A DNA stretch of 15,817 nt from PALSA-505 sp035308365. GTDB lineage: Bacteria; Actinomycetota; Actinomycetes; Streptosporangiales; Streptosporangiaceae. The notes under the pieces were generated by a model. It was given only the letters and a program-made list of their open reading frames with translations, was not told the DNA's origin and searched no databases. Position numbers and translations under genes: made by a program. Below, in pieces: positions 12,001 to 15,037 of this stretch; position 1 is the first letter of the stretch; each line of letters starts with the position of its first letter. The stretch is from assembly GCA_035308365.1 (NCBI GenBank), contig DATGGU010000165.1, positions 1-15,817 of the forward strand, read 5' to 3'.

Positions 12001-14000
12001 GCCGGCTTGCCGAGCGCCCGCACGAGAGAGTCATCGAACCCGGACCCGAACGGGTCATCGTGCAAGGCGCTCGCGGACAGGTGGTCCCCGGCGGCCGGGA
12101 CCGCGCCCGGCAGCTCACCGCCGGCCACCGGATCGCGGGCGGCGATGGGTGCCGGCCCGTGACCAGGTGGAGGAGCCGGCTCATAGCGCGGTGGCGGGTC
12201 GGCGAAGGGGCCATCGGCGGCGTCCGGCCAGCCGGTCTTCTTCAGCAGGCCGGCCAGCCCGGGCGGCACGTTGCCGAACGGCTCACCAGCCATCCCGGGC
12301 AAGTCCGTCATCCCGGTCCCGGCCGCGCCCAGCTTGCCCAGTCCGGCCGGGATACCCTCGGGCAGCACCCCGATCGGCGGTCCGGATTCCACCAGCACAT
12401 GCTGATACACACTCGAGAAGCTCGGCAGCTCCAAGTTCGCCACGTGGATCTCGAGCGGACCCTGGGGTACCAGATCACCGATCAGTTTCTCCGCCGCCTT
12501 GACCAGCGGAACCTGGGTGCCCGGCTCGGCCATGCGGTCAGCGGATTCACCGGCAGCCTGGCTGCGCGCCACTGGGAGCTGGACCGTGCCGCTGGCCGCC
12601 GGGGCCGCGGCGACCGGCTCAGCCACCGTGACCGGGCGGATGGCCGCCTGGGGAACCAGCTCGGCCGGGCCGGACTCGGCCGGGTGTGCGCCGGGGCCGT
12701 CCACTGCCGCCGCACCGGCAGCCGCAGCCGGACCGGCATCGCTGCCGGCGCTGACCGGGTTGAACTGGTCCTGCGGCACGGCAACTGCGCTACGGGCGAT
12801 GATCTCCGGCGCAGTCGTCTCAGCCGGAGCCGCGTGCGGATAGGTGGCGAGGTCGGATGCCGGCCCGGGCAGGCCGTCACCCAGAGCGGTCGCCGGGGTC
12901 CCCGGCATTGAGGCAGCGGGCGCCAGCGGGGTGTCCGGCGGCGGGATGTCCGCAGGCGCCCTGGCTGTGGGCGCGGCAACGTCTGCGGCGAGCGGCGCCG
13001 ACGGCGCCCCCCCGTCCGGGGCGGTCAGCACATCAGCGGGCTGGGCACCTGCGGAAGCGGCGTAGGCAGGCGGCAGGCCTCCCTCAGGGGCCGGTGTGGT
13101 GACCGCGGCCTCCGGCGTAGCCTCGGGCGTAACAGGCGGCAGGCCCCCCTCAGGGACCGGTGTGGTGACCGCGGCCTCCGGCGTGGCGTTAGCCGTCAGC
13201 GGAGAAGCTGGTGATTCACCGGACAGTGGCACCGGCGCCGCTTCAGGGCCGGGGGGCGGTGCCGGGCTGGTGATCGCCGTGTCAGCGCCCGGCAGATCCG
13301 TGACCAGGCCGGCCGGGTCGGAGGAGGGCGCCTTGAGGCCATCCAGAGCACCCACGCCGCCGGTGAGGCCGCCGGTGATGATGTCGTTGATGACCTGCTG
13401 TTCGGTCAGGCTGAATGGCTGGTTGGTCAGGTCATCGTTGACCCATGTGACCAGGGCGTCCCCAGCCACTGTCACCCCGGCTCCGGCCACCGCCCCGCCG
13501 GTGAAGCTGAGCGTCGTCCCGAGCGCCGGGATACTGCCGGCGAACGCTCGCAAGCCCGGGATGACGAGGTCGAGCAGATCGCCGAGAAGGCCCAGCACCG
13601 GGGCCAGGAAGGGCGCGGCGACCAGGCCGGCCACGAAAAGTATCACCGATATGAGACCGGTGATGTTATCGGCGTTCTCCTGCGCCTGTATGTTCGCCAC
13701 CGTCTGCTGCTGGTACTGCTCGACGGCCTGCGCCCACGCGGTGAGATTGTCGGCGATCTGCTGGCAGGCCGCCGGCACCGGCTCCAGCAGCCCGGCAGAG
13801 ACGCCGGTGTCCCAGGCGTTGATGGCGGCGGTGTAACCATTGCCGGTCCACGCCATGCTCTGCACCGAGGTGTCCATCGTCGCTGTCTCGGCGGCGAACG
13901 TGCCGGCCATGGCCGACCAGGCATCGGCCAGTGCGGTGATGTCGGCAGTGGAGAAGTCGGACTGATAGGGGATGTAGGTCACGAGCGTCTGCCGCCCCAT
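1..14000 (-). CDS. Giant modular T7SS effector / polymorphic-toxin-like protein, 3' end beyond the window
   Basis: One frame stays open from ATG at 14000 to the left edge: 4,666 codons plus 2 bases, with no stop or frameshift found on reading it through. The C-terminus is not in the window. The start has only a weak AGG 8 nt upstream; GTG at 13982 in the same frame is an alternative. Domain order by residue: WXG100/CpnT-like helical domain 1-115 with W51-T-G53; hydrophobic segment 117-150; Pro/Ala/Glu-rich linker about 223-740; charged coiled coil about 746-1011; Ala-rich coiled coil about 1060-1457; nine-residue repeats about 1467-1502; cysteine-protease-like domain about 1780-1935 (H1817, C1858); beta-rich region about 2014-3857; degenerate protease-like fold about 4063-4193; ART-like segment about 4437-4525; Pro-rich repeats 4536-4599. 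I saw only two cysteines (79, 1858) and no TTA codon. By family knowledge, WXG-headed giants of this kind are exported by type VII systems. The toxin role is inferred because the C-terminal domain is unseen. The gene follows two WXG100 genes in the same direction, 37 nt after the nearer one. Confidence 0.9.
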   Translation of the reverse strand, partial: MGRQTLVTYIPYQSDFSTADITALADAWSAMAGTFAAETATMDTSVQSMAWTGNGYTAAINAWDTGVSAGLLEPVPAACQQIADNLTAWAQAVEQYQQQTVANIQAQENADNITGLISVILFVAGLVAAPFLAPVLGLLGDLLDLVIPGLRAFAGSIPALGTTLSFTGGAVAGAGVTVAGDALVTWVNDDLTNQPFSLTEQQVINDIITGGLTGGVGALDGLKAPSSDPAGLVTDLPGADTAITSPAPPPGPEAAPVPLSGESPASPLTANATPEAAVTTPVPEGGLPPVTPEATPEAAVTTPAPEGGLPPAYAASAGAQPADVLTAPDGGAPSAPLAADVAAPTARAPADIPPPDTPLAPAASMPGTPATALGDGLPGPASDLATYPHAAPAETTAPEIIARSAVAVPQDQFNPVSAGSDAGPAAAAGAAAVDGPGAHPAESGPAELVPQAAIRPVTVAEPVAAAPAASGTVQLPVARSQAAGESADRMAEPGTQVPLVKAAEKLIGDLVPQGPLEIHVANLELPSFSSVYQHVLVESGPPIGVLPEGIPAGLGKLGAAGTGMTDLPGMAGEPFGNVPPGLAGLLKKTGWPDAADGPFADPPPRYEPAPPPGHGPAPIAARDPVAGGELPGAVPAAGDHLSASALHDDPFGSGFDDSLVRALGKPAPAATGLKLPETRPGGPGFDPEKVRDVIAERQRSISQQLDDRPSANPGELAGTAPHTTGTTGPAEQPAGALDQPSASGLARSEHEQALDALAHAVAVKEELAAGGRPGGTYYQPEKKTGTSEPPGRWTQLSRDLEQITTQRRPLLDEQARLQAGPSAEPPAGPQARAVSGRLAEIGGELKKLDDSEAKLFTEQVRQWGKPRAGNLEPKPATNKNEIIAELKKVTAARREVLSQRTDLAGQEPAAAQTSPPGVRPGDQAPAEAQTRLAELNQREAGLLAAARQLEHATASEGLARAGGSLPRLTSAINTKTAGYAHAYARYQLAKTASRLADAKKAFEAEQARFAAGETPSDPPRAGAEPGSPPPAHPQVTAQDGHAPPGPSHADGQPSGPLPSTAYQQAASRYSQRLADHAAAQDFARRAAAEHAQAIAGEARSAVDQAGAEVTAAASVHEAARLGYTEAAGSAAAARASVHRAIAGHESAKAGYRAADAAFSEAKAQYAAASAAHEAAATRLRDLRQQPGASRGDIAAARRALRVNARATDAARAHATAAEAAASRAAAQVKTAYRVAVGERAAQARARAAEKRAAADVVAAYRTLRARITAKAAARAEHARAAAAAQQASADLLAAYWSALAKTSAEAERQAGLATSAAGAAQARVTQTGRAAQVTQAKAAVAQAEADLAHAQAALTRAEADVTVLRLTHDLNAAGAAAKRAAYQQIKTAAQENPAAVGSGELAAARTALADATAAARQTSFPALARAKAAAEIARTAVTARLKAVAKAQDSYGKAVAAGEPAAGDPAAGSGEQVAAGGSGEQVAAGGSGERIAAGGSGEQVAAGPLPHAQPATASPAQARRALWQAAQELVRLRREYRAVTRQMTSPVSEGPPPLPGWVLPGMRAGQPSAAPSSGGQPAVSPASPGPSWDQVLARYPLPSPGTFEFTHVRSGVIAHALGTTVPGRVLAEAGAVVPDAGVFRVFIDPRQAGAGLAGQVRGYLDGLPRPARGVLTVYVTPGTGQHDLDTLSDLAGQLAAPVTAMAGQLTSVPPASPRVTPLSAAGRMTGPGRAAAFEVASPAAAPPAPATRPAPPLRSALKNPGARPGPGLGETGVRQVQFAPEQITGGWFFPLDHDDPTVRRAAGNLPGFEDHHVVAVHFNQQAGRFEADGRQYGFSEFAARLASLPGWVPGRPVVLVSCVLASISGLEAFAASLGSDVLTGLDDVWRTAAGDVISAPVAGGGQPAPDLSRQAGWLRVSRNGTPPARYHGTLADVMSQLGATALGQPGGPDDPVAGRWPAPQQDVRFSTGFGGFGGVLTPPTHASGAAGSTIGPPSPRSVGGSDRPSLYARSLSSRSGIPGVEPEGMPDRELPPGFGVEVGGVRQYPMGHRGRFVRLGEVRLGDDEEIAGLVAAALPAGSGLAVTVTSRVLTFLGEHGNHAFIQRLLEGGLTFNVSTKTSRQEVTVGLDLGDPVQWVHRQQANPENRPVGDIEHGAVEADHEVIAGSRRTVASGRELSVAADVKTPFGALPRKVFAVTAGAALTGASSSTFTSGSDTVSAAKRFPVSHGGTAYFDFPGAALTTRIRPAGRPGPEQAGRLPLNGGARAGFPEEFAPVKQPGDPPGAFRAVPRTLPRARRLGVTQEQVDTDAVITTHDPASQLGGAGITFHIRQPTGDSVGGPVPARDAAGRLQSVLSQFLVTPESAGGLKQLRTRVYDTLAAGLDEPDADLAEGVEFFLSEPSFLRMWGDISGPGAISPMITGSSGRRAYLIVRAELRTVEAATIDHVPVKEELQRFTNVVDEAVQSGQASLTLPQIEADYTIGAPAAPYGGNSGVYVKGAVTGTLSADRSQLANTGSGDIRGVVFHGESVRYTTHMHLIVQIARDSETPEDMPRVEGDVIVALRVPGIQRARFEALIDEAVHQSGRDIPVDDEPGERITQRYPPESMAAGQGMGFSAVGHLHKAEAVLPAILDMVRQADEPLAWARPWDALDLAYLRSQLSAKFTREALASGAAGLFQPGGETMELFRPARDGAEVIAVTVRAERGAGYIASGRIGEATLEVMPSAFAGNSAADTVGTSIAGSITAGGGIGLGDSLPPRSLGASVAVSGSRTHSATTRAQASGFGLEAMLYEGPARYFDYGVRFRIDVRIHAERSIAPRGWLPLLSTLAKAAFSSAGASAANRPAVSVRRWVDGGSARLILPEMLTRDVAPDHNVIAVTGQARVVRFQRAPRRRDPRRGPDRTVTLPDVRPFLGPGGHLPLNPDDQVMEVLGSQQIGRTLKSLLRDAGMSPASIGDLHWTVTSPVHLSSSMVRGPSVLMNTIVQDGIVTDRHAVIRIEGYPTNARQAGAGPVEMFQMHVAEGDGTVSSSQARGRSFGWALSGVYGLLAGMLSGGEQQVNPSAGYAATHGSTTTRARTITPTSGRLTQAIRQYTENTADMVWRISVTAHDQNVIYRSPPRPAAAIVTVQRGISFLRLADPGPDPRFASGLPTVPGTVPEIRRTTAAARPGARQVPVMPSTPGSTRTVPIVALIPPSAASERLFPMPPAHGAVSGPAGVTGDGNPVLDAVRDLLEEQAPELLEAHWTIENDHAPQRRVPASLQNVLNLGSLTMLMDLLLGPGLILSPAARSVPLAHERAQIVLRARRDPANQGYAFLEHVESANVSRYAFRLDIANSAKAKATGKGWTVQAPAEATVPEGAGPAEPATPAASPPAGPLNSAEAGLDGTGTGTVTADGYRQSVEASRDTLFIDGPADRYGGEVEIQVSLSTTYQPSRLANAAGMTLPQKLASQLQQSADQRRALPSRTVRVKERVLIPLDLIRNDTLPEVPAGAAAIEETLPGAPLPGPPLNVTRGDILNRQLFNLGFDHEKLQVLFDEVIARLAGNETPQNGQHSAAVRRLTEHGTIARHALHYMLSYQMLTRQLEFMLDEHGFTMPGLVREGGPLTDTHGQLNVAIRLVSPQVRGYFNGWLESVGYHFAEFNTNVAQGAAWSTGGSGGPALTTGDRGQASPVAPQKQNLTSSADVNVSGSATRSGYGVLQTMTRAVARNRRIPWLRVGADAVITVTLAARNQRDKIDLPGGTVTVSFRVRNALELGVSPEASIRLGLLHRDGIPVPAGRYFPRPGDDAGVLAAVFNMPLLTRDEAASQRRPAGRLDPTLRDWFTVAGHYDYQRDTFYVGSPYPAGTPFPEPFRLLNQLSPATARFGGAPDLTAVEFAAHLWSLFQEEHAQFHGRDRSRLPDLVIAAAHAGAPGPVARPPFAQRVAGYLHNQVLASRAHVYHTPLGQTWSVNYWFDTAGQPLAAGAEPDTGEQPASSRHHWIVFNGDGPLDIQPASHDLHTVITEQIPDNAALSPPGAAPRISPPPTGFTLLGQFRPRPGSALDGDVDVTGGLVAGPLAGHRNLVVLRSAGSFDPANDLTDAERALIRRLPDMAGVIHLFIAADVSAADLPQDDLAAAVEEAARTIPPDFSMIMVHHDQDDGAGHGRAAVLAEHLSDRFQKRTVAANAVVSPTQAGLFAYAEDNLAASWWRFEPAGPGPVRLGALASPGFTWQVSLEQELENLRAPAGVTLHRIPAGLAMLPPPGTMAAQEYAGLLGEVRGMLPDPQRATLAVDLRVAPGLPGMLNRLIGLPLVHYLTPPALIGRPRSVVHPEAWTYGPWLVEQVPAGLWLHPDQSPAARRAEVAGIPAGPRYQVIVDSPVLPGDWDTAGRVVAELLQATEPHLALTFQQDVTGRVLDTASEIVAGLPPHIVGYLPRPAAIPRSVQRSATLDDDDLAALQAGSRHVIPHPVLARAHLAGGTFPATGTHNARLIYELSPGRTDARDATVVIPRLARGVIIPEGALFGVLSRNTVIDGDGRPITEIVLTELQPAQAGPHSLLPPGPEPQPPEPEPAPQPPEPQPPELEPQPPGPQPEPQPPGPQAQPPVPQAQPPVPQAQPPVPQGPPGVLPPGWQWLDAGRRLAVPIDPALTGGIPAPLPGWRAAEPGAGRGYAVHLATGILVLDDSTVVP
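204..395 (-). repeat. Pro/Gln/Glu-rich hinge with three perfect 21-bp repeats
   Basis: Residues about 4536-4599 are almost entirely Pro, Gln, Glu and Ala (PEPQPPEPEP type). At 204-224, 225-245 and 246-266 the DNA repeats exactly three times, 7 codons each, encoding the QAQPPVP unit. Such Pro-rich hinges commonly separate modules of large secreted proteins. The sequence becomes globular again after it (PPGWQWLDAG, positions 160-190) and runs off the left edge. Confidence 0.9.
426..690 (-). other. Degenerate ADP-ribosyltransferase-like segment of the giant protein
   Basis: Residues about 4437-4525. HNARLIYELSPGRTDARDAT is followed by ARGVIIPEGALFGVLS and PITEIVLTEL. The order 'liyel-G...D', then 'I-P-x-G-x-x-F-x-V-L', then 'E-I-V-L-x-E' resembles the C-terminal strands of bacterial mono-ADP-ribosyltransferases of the VIP2/arginine-ART type. 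The catalytic ExE expected just before the 'IPEGALF' strand is not present. If it is an ART fold it is probably non-catalytic or highly diverged. Resemblance is by eye only. Confidence 0.3.
1420..1812 (-). other. Degenerate second protease-like fold of the giant protein
   Basis: Residues about 4063-4193: FSMIMVHHDQDDGAGHGRAA, a helix AVLAEHLSDRF, then TVAANAVVSPTQAGLF and NLAASWWRFEP. The strand-His start and the closing helix-strand-Trp-Phe order recall the caspase-like module at 8195-8662. The segment that would hold the nucleophilic Cys is missing, so it would be inactive. The similarity is weak and rests on order of elements. The 22-bp palindrome at 1597-1618 encodes part of its His-rich strand. 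Confidence 0.3.
1597..1618. repeat. Perfect 22-bp palindrome inside the giant CDS
   Basis: Half-site TGATCATGGTG at 1597-1607 is followed directly by its exact reverse complement CACCATGATCA at 1608-1618. It is notably A/T-rich for this window and falls on codons for MIMVHHDQ. It could bind a dimeric protein or extrude as a cruciform, or it may be chance constrained by the protein sequence. Confidence 0.9.
2430..7960 (-). other. ~1,840-residue beta-rich region with degenerate repeated modules
   Basis: Residues about 2014-3857 show long alternating beta-strand patterns (for example GGTVTVSFRV near 2790, YGVRFRIDVRIHAE near 5600). Several Gly/Ser/Thr-rich stretches recur (near 7400, 5750, 4870 and 2970), each followed by an aromatic strand. 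Some are followed by a strand ending in L-I-(L)-P: ARLILPEM near 5430, RVLIPLDLI near 3580, VPIVALIPP near 4450. There are no RHS/YD repeats and no catalytic motif I recognise. It may be a shell, stalk or translocation region, as in other giant toxins; that is inference. Confidence 0.4.
8195..8662 (-). other. Caspase-fold / C80-like cysteine-protease-like domain of the giant protein
   Basis: Residues about 1780-1935. HHVVAVHF carries H1811, H1812 and H1817. FSEFAARLASLPGWVPGRPV leads into VVLVSCVLAS with C1858. The pattern is hydrophobic strand-His, then an Asp/Gly-rich turn, helix, GRPV, and hydrophobic strand-Cys-small residues. The His-Cys distance is 41 residues (46-47 from the HH pair). 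This resembles clan CD self-cleaving domains of large toxins (C80 type), in which a small-molecule-activated His/Cys dyad releases the effector part. The usual Gly after His is Phe here (VHF), which may lower activity. A domain in similar giant actinobacterial proteins is, as I recall, labelled 'lonely Cys'. Protease function is inferred from pattern only. Confidence 0.5.
9493..9600 (-). repeat. Four tandem 27-bp repeats encoding GSGEQVAAG
   Basis: Units at 9493-9519, 9520-9546, 9547-9573 and 9574-9600 differ by only a few bases and encode nine residues each, GSGEQVAAG (one copy has ERIAAG). They lie at the junction between the alanine-rich coil and the next folded region. This is probably a flexible hinge whose copy number can change by slippage without breaking the frame. 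Confidence 0.9.
9630..10823 (-). other. ~400-residue alanine-rich coiled coil of the giant protein
   Basis: Residues about 1060-1457 are very Ala-rich with regularly spaced Arg/Lys, Glu/Asp and Gln and few prolines, for example AKAAVAQAEADLAHAQAALT near 9950 and RARAAEKRAAADVVAAYRTL near 10240. This looks like one extended helical rod, or helical hairpins, comparable in size to stalk regions of large surface or secreted proteins. The complementary strand opposite this stretch and its left flank is open for 1,244 codons (6669-10403). That is explained by alanine codons (GCC/GCG read as GGC/CGC), not by a second gene. Confidence 0.6.
10970..11765 (-). other. Charged coiled-coil region of the giant protein
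   Basis: Residues about 746-1011 alternate helical, charge-rich runs (for example EIIAELKKVTAARREVLSQR near 11340, EIGGELKKLDDSEAKLFTEQ near 11460) with short Pro-rich breaks. The heptad-like Leu/Ala spacing with Lys/Glu suggests several coiled-coil hairpins. I see no enzymatic motif. It probably has a structural or stalk role, ahead of the alanine-rich coil. Confidence 0.5.
11780..13333 (-). other. Low-complexity Pro/Ala/Gly/Glu-rich linker of the giant protein
   Basis: Residues about 223-740 are dominated by Pro, Ala, Gly and Glu with scattered small hydrophobic islands such as GPLEIHVANLELPSF near 12430. There is no recognisable catalytic pattern. It probably acts as an extended spacer between the secretion head and the coiled coils. 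It includes a 22-codon in-frame duplication at 13067-13184. Confidence 0.6.
13067..13184 (-). repeat. Two-copy 66-bp in-frame direct repeat in the linker
   Basis: Positions 13067-13118 and 13133-13184 match at 50 of 52 bases, offset by 66 bp (22 codons). Both encode TPEAAVTTP(V/A)PEGGLPP(V/A). One mismatch changes Val to Ala and the other is silent. The high identity suggests a recent tandem duplication in a tolerant linker. Confidence 0.85.
13550..13653 (-). other. Hydrophobic, possibly membrane-inserting segment of the giant protein
   Basis: Residues about 117-150 are almost uninterruptedly hydrophobic (SVILFVAGLVAAPFLAPVLG, then LLGDLLDLVIPGL). They are followed by a Gly/Ala-rich stretch to about 182. 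This is long enough for one membrane pass or a hairpin broken at the Pro and Asp residues. It directly follows the WXG domain, as in CpnT-like proteins, where the N-terminal half is linked with membrane insertion. Alternatively it may be a hydrophobic helix packed on a partner protein. Confidence 0.5.
13655..14000 (-). other. WXG100 / CpnT-like N-terminal domain of the giant protein
   Basis: Residues 1-115 form two predicted helical arms around W51-T-G53, in the sequence SMAWTGNGYTAAINAW. This is the turn signature of WXG100/ESAT-6-like proteins, placed as in a normal ~100-residue member. The second arm continues through QQIADNLTAWAQAVEQYQQQ. I found no clean YxxxD/E export motif here. In T7SS logic such a protein would depend on a partner that supplies the signal, and two WXG100 genes sit just upstream. 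The closest named layout is the N-terminal domain of CpnT-type mycobacterial toxins (WXG100 followed by a hydrophobic part). That assignment is by pattern, not by alignment. Confidence 0.7.
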
Positions 14001-14037
14001 CGCCGGCGCCTGGAGGGGCGGCGGGAAGCTGCGCGGC

Positions 14038-14496
14038 TCATCCGAGTGCCGTCCAGTTGCTTTCCCCCACAGCGCTGAGCGAGCCGTCCGTGACCGAGGT
14101 GCCCGCCGGGATTGGCGCGGTGCCGGACCCGCCGGCCGTGGAGGTCAGTGCGCTGGACAGGGCGCTGAACATCGAAACGACGGACTGCTCGGCACTGGAA
14201 TAGTTGCCAGCGGCGTTCGCGAGTATGGTCATCACCTGGTTGAGCACTCCCTGGGTCGCGCCCTTGTCCGAGCCGAACAGGTTCGTCATGGCGGCCAGCC
14301 ACTGATCGGTGAAGTCCTTGGCCTGTGTGGCCGTGTTGCCAGCCCAGCCCAGAGCCAGGTCGCTCAGCGTGGTGTTGATCACCTCGAGCGAGCTGACCAC
14401 CTCTTCCACCGCGAGTTGGAGGGCCAGGCTGGTCTGCGAGATTTCCAAAGGCGCCATGCTCAGGTTCACGGCGTTGTAGTCGGCGGGAACGGTCAT
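14038..14496 (-). CDS. WXG100-family T7SS protein (152 aa), probable partner of the giant effector
   Basis: ATG at 14496 is preceded by GGAG with a 5-nt gap, a good ribosome binding site, so the start is firm. The 152-residue protein is helical with W51-A-G53 (LALGWAGNTATQAKDF) in the turn and a second arm ending in NYSSAEQSVVSMF. Y99-S-S-A-E103 fits the T7SS export motif YxxxD/E. About 40 Gly/Ser/Thr/Ala-rich residues follow the helical hairpin, longer than a minimal ESAT-6-like protein. It lies 27 nt after the stop of the preceding WXG100 gene and 37 nt before the giant ORF, all in one direction, so one transcript is likely. By family knowledge, WXG100 proteins form helical heterodimers that are exported or escort larger substrates. 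Which partner it pairs with is inference. Confidence 0.88.
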   Translation of the reverse strand: MTVPADYNAVNLSMAPLEISQTSLALQLAVEEVVSSLEVINTTLSDLALGWAGNTATQAKDFTDQWLAAMTNLFGSDKGATQGVLNQVMTILANAAGNYSSAEQSVVSMFSALSSALTSTAGGSGTAPIPAGTSVTDGSLSAVGESNWTALG

Positions 14497-14523
14497 GGTG
14501 ACTCCGGTGGTTCAGGGCGGCGC

Positions 14524-14835
14524 CTACTTCTGGAAGTTGCTGACGTTGTGCTGCTCGGCGTCCAGGTAGTTCTGGTACGCGGTGCGCATCCGGCTGATCA
14601 TTTCCGCCAGCAGGCCAGTCAGCGTGCTCAGCTCCCTGGTGCAGGCCTGCTGCAGGTCGTTGAACGAAAGCTCGGCCGGGGAGGACCAGTTCGCCGCGAC
14701 TCCCTGCAGCAGCGTCGTGATCGTGGCCGCGCGGGCGTCGATGTACCCGGCGTGCAGCGTGAGGACCCCGATCGCCTCGTCCATCTGCTTGAGGTCGACC
14801 TTGAACTCCGGCCAGGTCAGTGTCTGCGCCGCCAT
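14524..14835 (-). CDS. WXG100-like T7SS protein (103 aa), first gene of the operon
   Basis: I chose ATG at 14835 (GGGG 5 nt upstream, protein starting MAAQTLTW), which gives 103 residues, the usual WXG100 length. In-frame ATG at 14847 and GTG at 14865 would add 4 or 10 residues but lack a better binding site. Two helical arms flank W50-S-S52 (VAANWSSPAELSFNDL). The Trp is kept but the Gly of W-x-G is replaced by Ser, as seen in some CFP-10/EsxB-like partners. The end carries Y90-L-D-A-E94 (YQNYLDAEQHN), the T7SS YxxxD/E signal in its normal C-terminal place. It probably pairs with the next gene's product or with the head of the giant protein. One Cys (C65) is present in the second arm. Confidence 0.82.
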   Translation of the reverse strand: MAAQTLTWPEFKVDLKQMDEAIGVLTLHAGYIDARAATITTLLQGVAANWSSPAELSFNDLQQACTRELSTLTGLLAEMISRMRTAYQNYLDAEQHNVSNFQK

Positions 14836-14948
14836 GCGGTACCCCATCTCATCGCTCGGTGGCACGAAGCGTAGGCAGACGGTGCGGGACGGTGACAGGA
14901 CCCGGTCTGGGGTCAGCGCCTTTCGAGGCCGACGGGATGTACCAGAAC

Positions 14949-14969
14949 GGGGACCTTTCCACGGTCCCC
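14949..14969. promoter_or_regulatory. Perfect 7-bp inverted repeat, candidate operator
   Basis: GGGGACC at 14949-14955 and GGTCCCC at 14963-14969 are exact reverse complements separated by 7 nt (TTTCCAC). The centre-to-centre spacing of 14 nt is a bit more than one helical turn. It lies between divergent starts and near the LuxR-type gene, so it could be a dimeric regulator's site. It could equally form a hairpin in the 5' leader of either transcript. Confidence 0.4.
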
Positions 14970-15026
14970 CAGCCCGGCTGATCCTGGCCGGAAGTCCCTT
15001 GCCGACGGGCGCACCAGGCCCGGAAC

Positions 15027-15030
15027 GGAG
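15027..15030 (+). promoter_or_regulatory. Ribosome binding site that fixes the GTG start at 15038
   Basis: GGAG lies 7 nt before GTG at 15038. No other start in this frame near here has such a site. This argues against the upstream in-frame ATG at 14582, which would lie within the opposite-strand gene. Confidence 0.75.
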
Positions 15031-15037
15031 AAATCCC

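Larger units (their letters stand above)
14836..15037. promoter_or_regulatory. Divergent intergenic region with probable promoters for both transcripts
   Basis: These 202 bases separate the minus-strand operon from the plus-strand gene and must hold both promoters if each is transcribed separately. On the minus strand a TAnnnT-type -10 (TACGCT, 14873-14868) lies 32 nt before the ATG, with no convincing -35. For the plus gene I see no clear -10/-35. The region also holds the inverted repeat at 14949-14969. The promoter calls are weak. Confidence 0.35.

Noticed and set aside
13642..13664. Inverted repeat ATCACCG-N9-CGGTGAT
   Set aside because: It lies inside the codons of the hydrophobic segment, is short, and has no promoter context; probably chance.
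13980..13982. GTG at 13982 as the start of the giant gene
   Set aside because: Possible (MTYIPYQS) but has no purine-rich site at normal distance. ATG at 14000 has a weak AGG 8 nt upstream. The difference is only six residues.
14866..15037. Strong sigma-70-type promoter for the plus-strand gene
   Set aside because: I could not find a -35/-10 pair with acceptable spacing. Only a weak -10-like TACGCT for the minus strand is visible.
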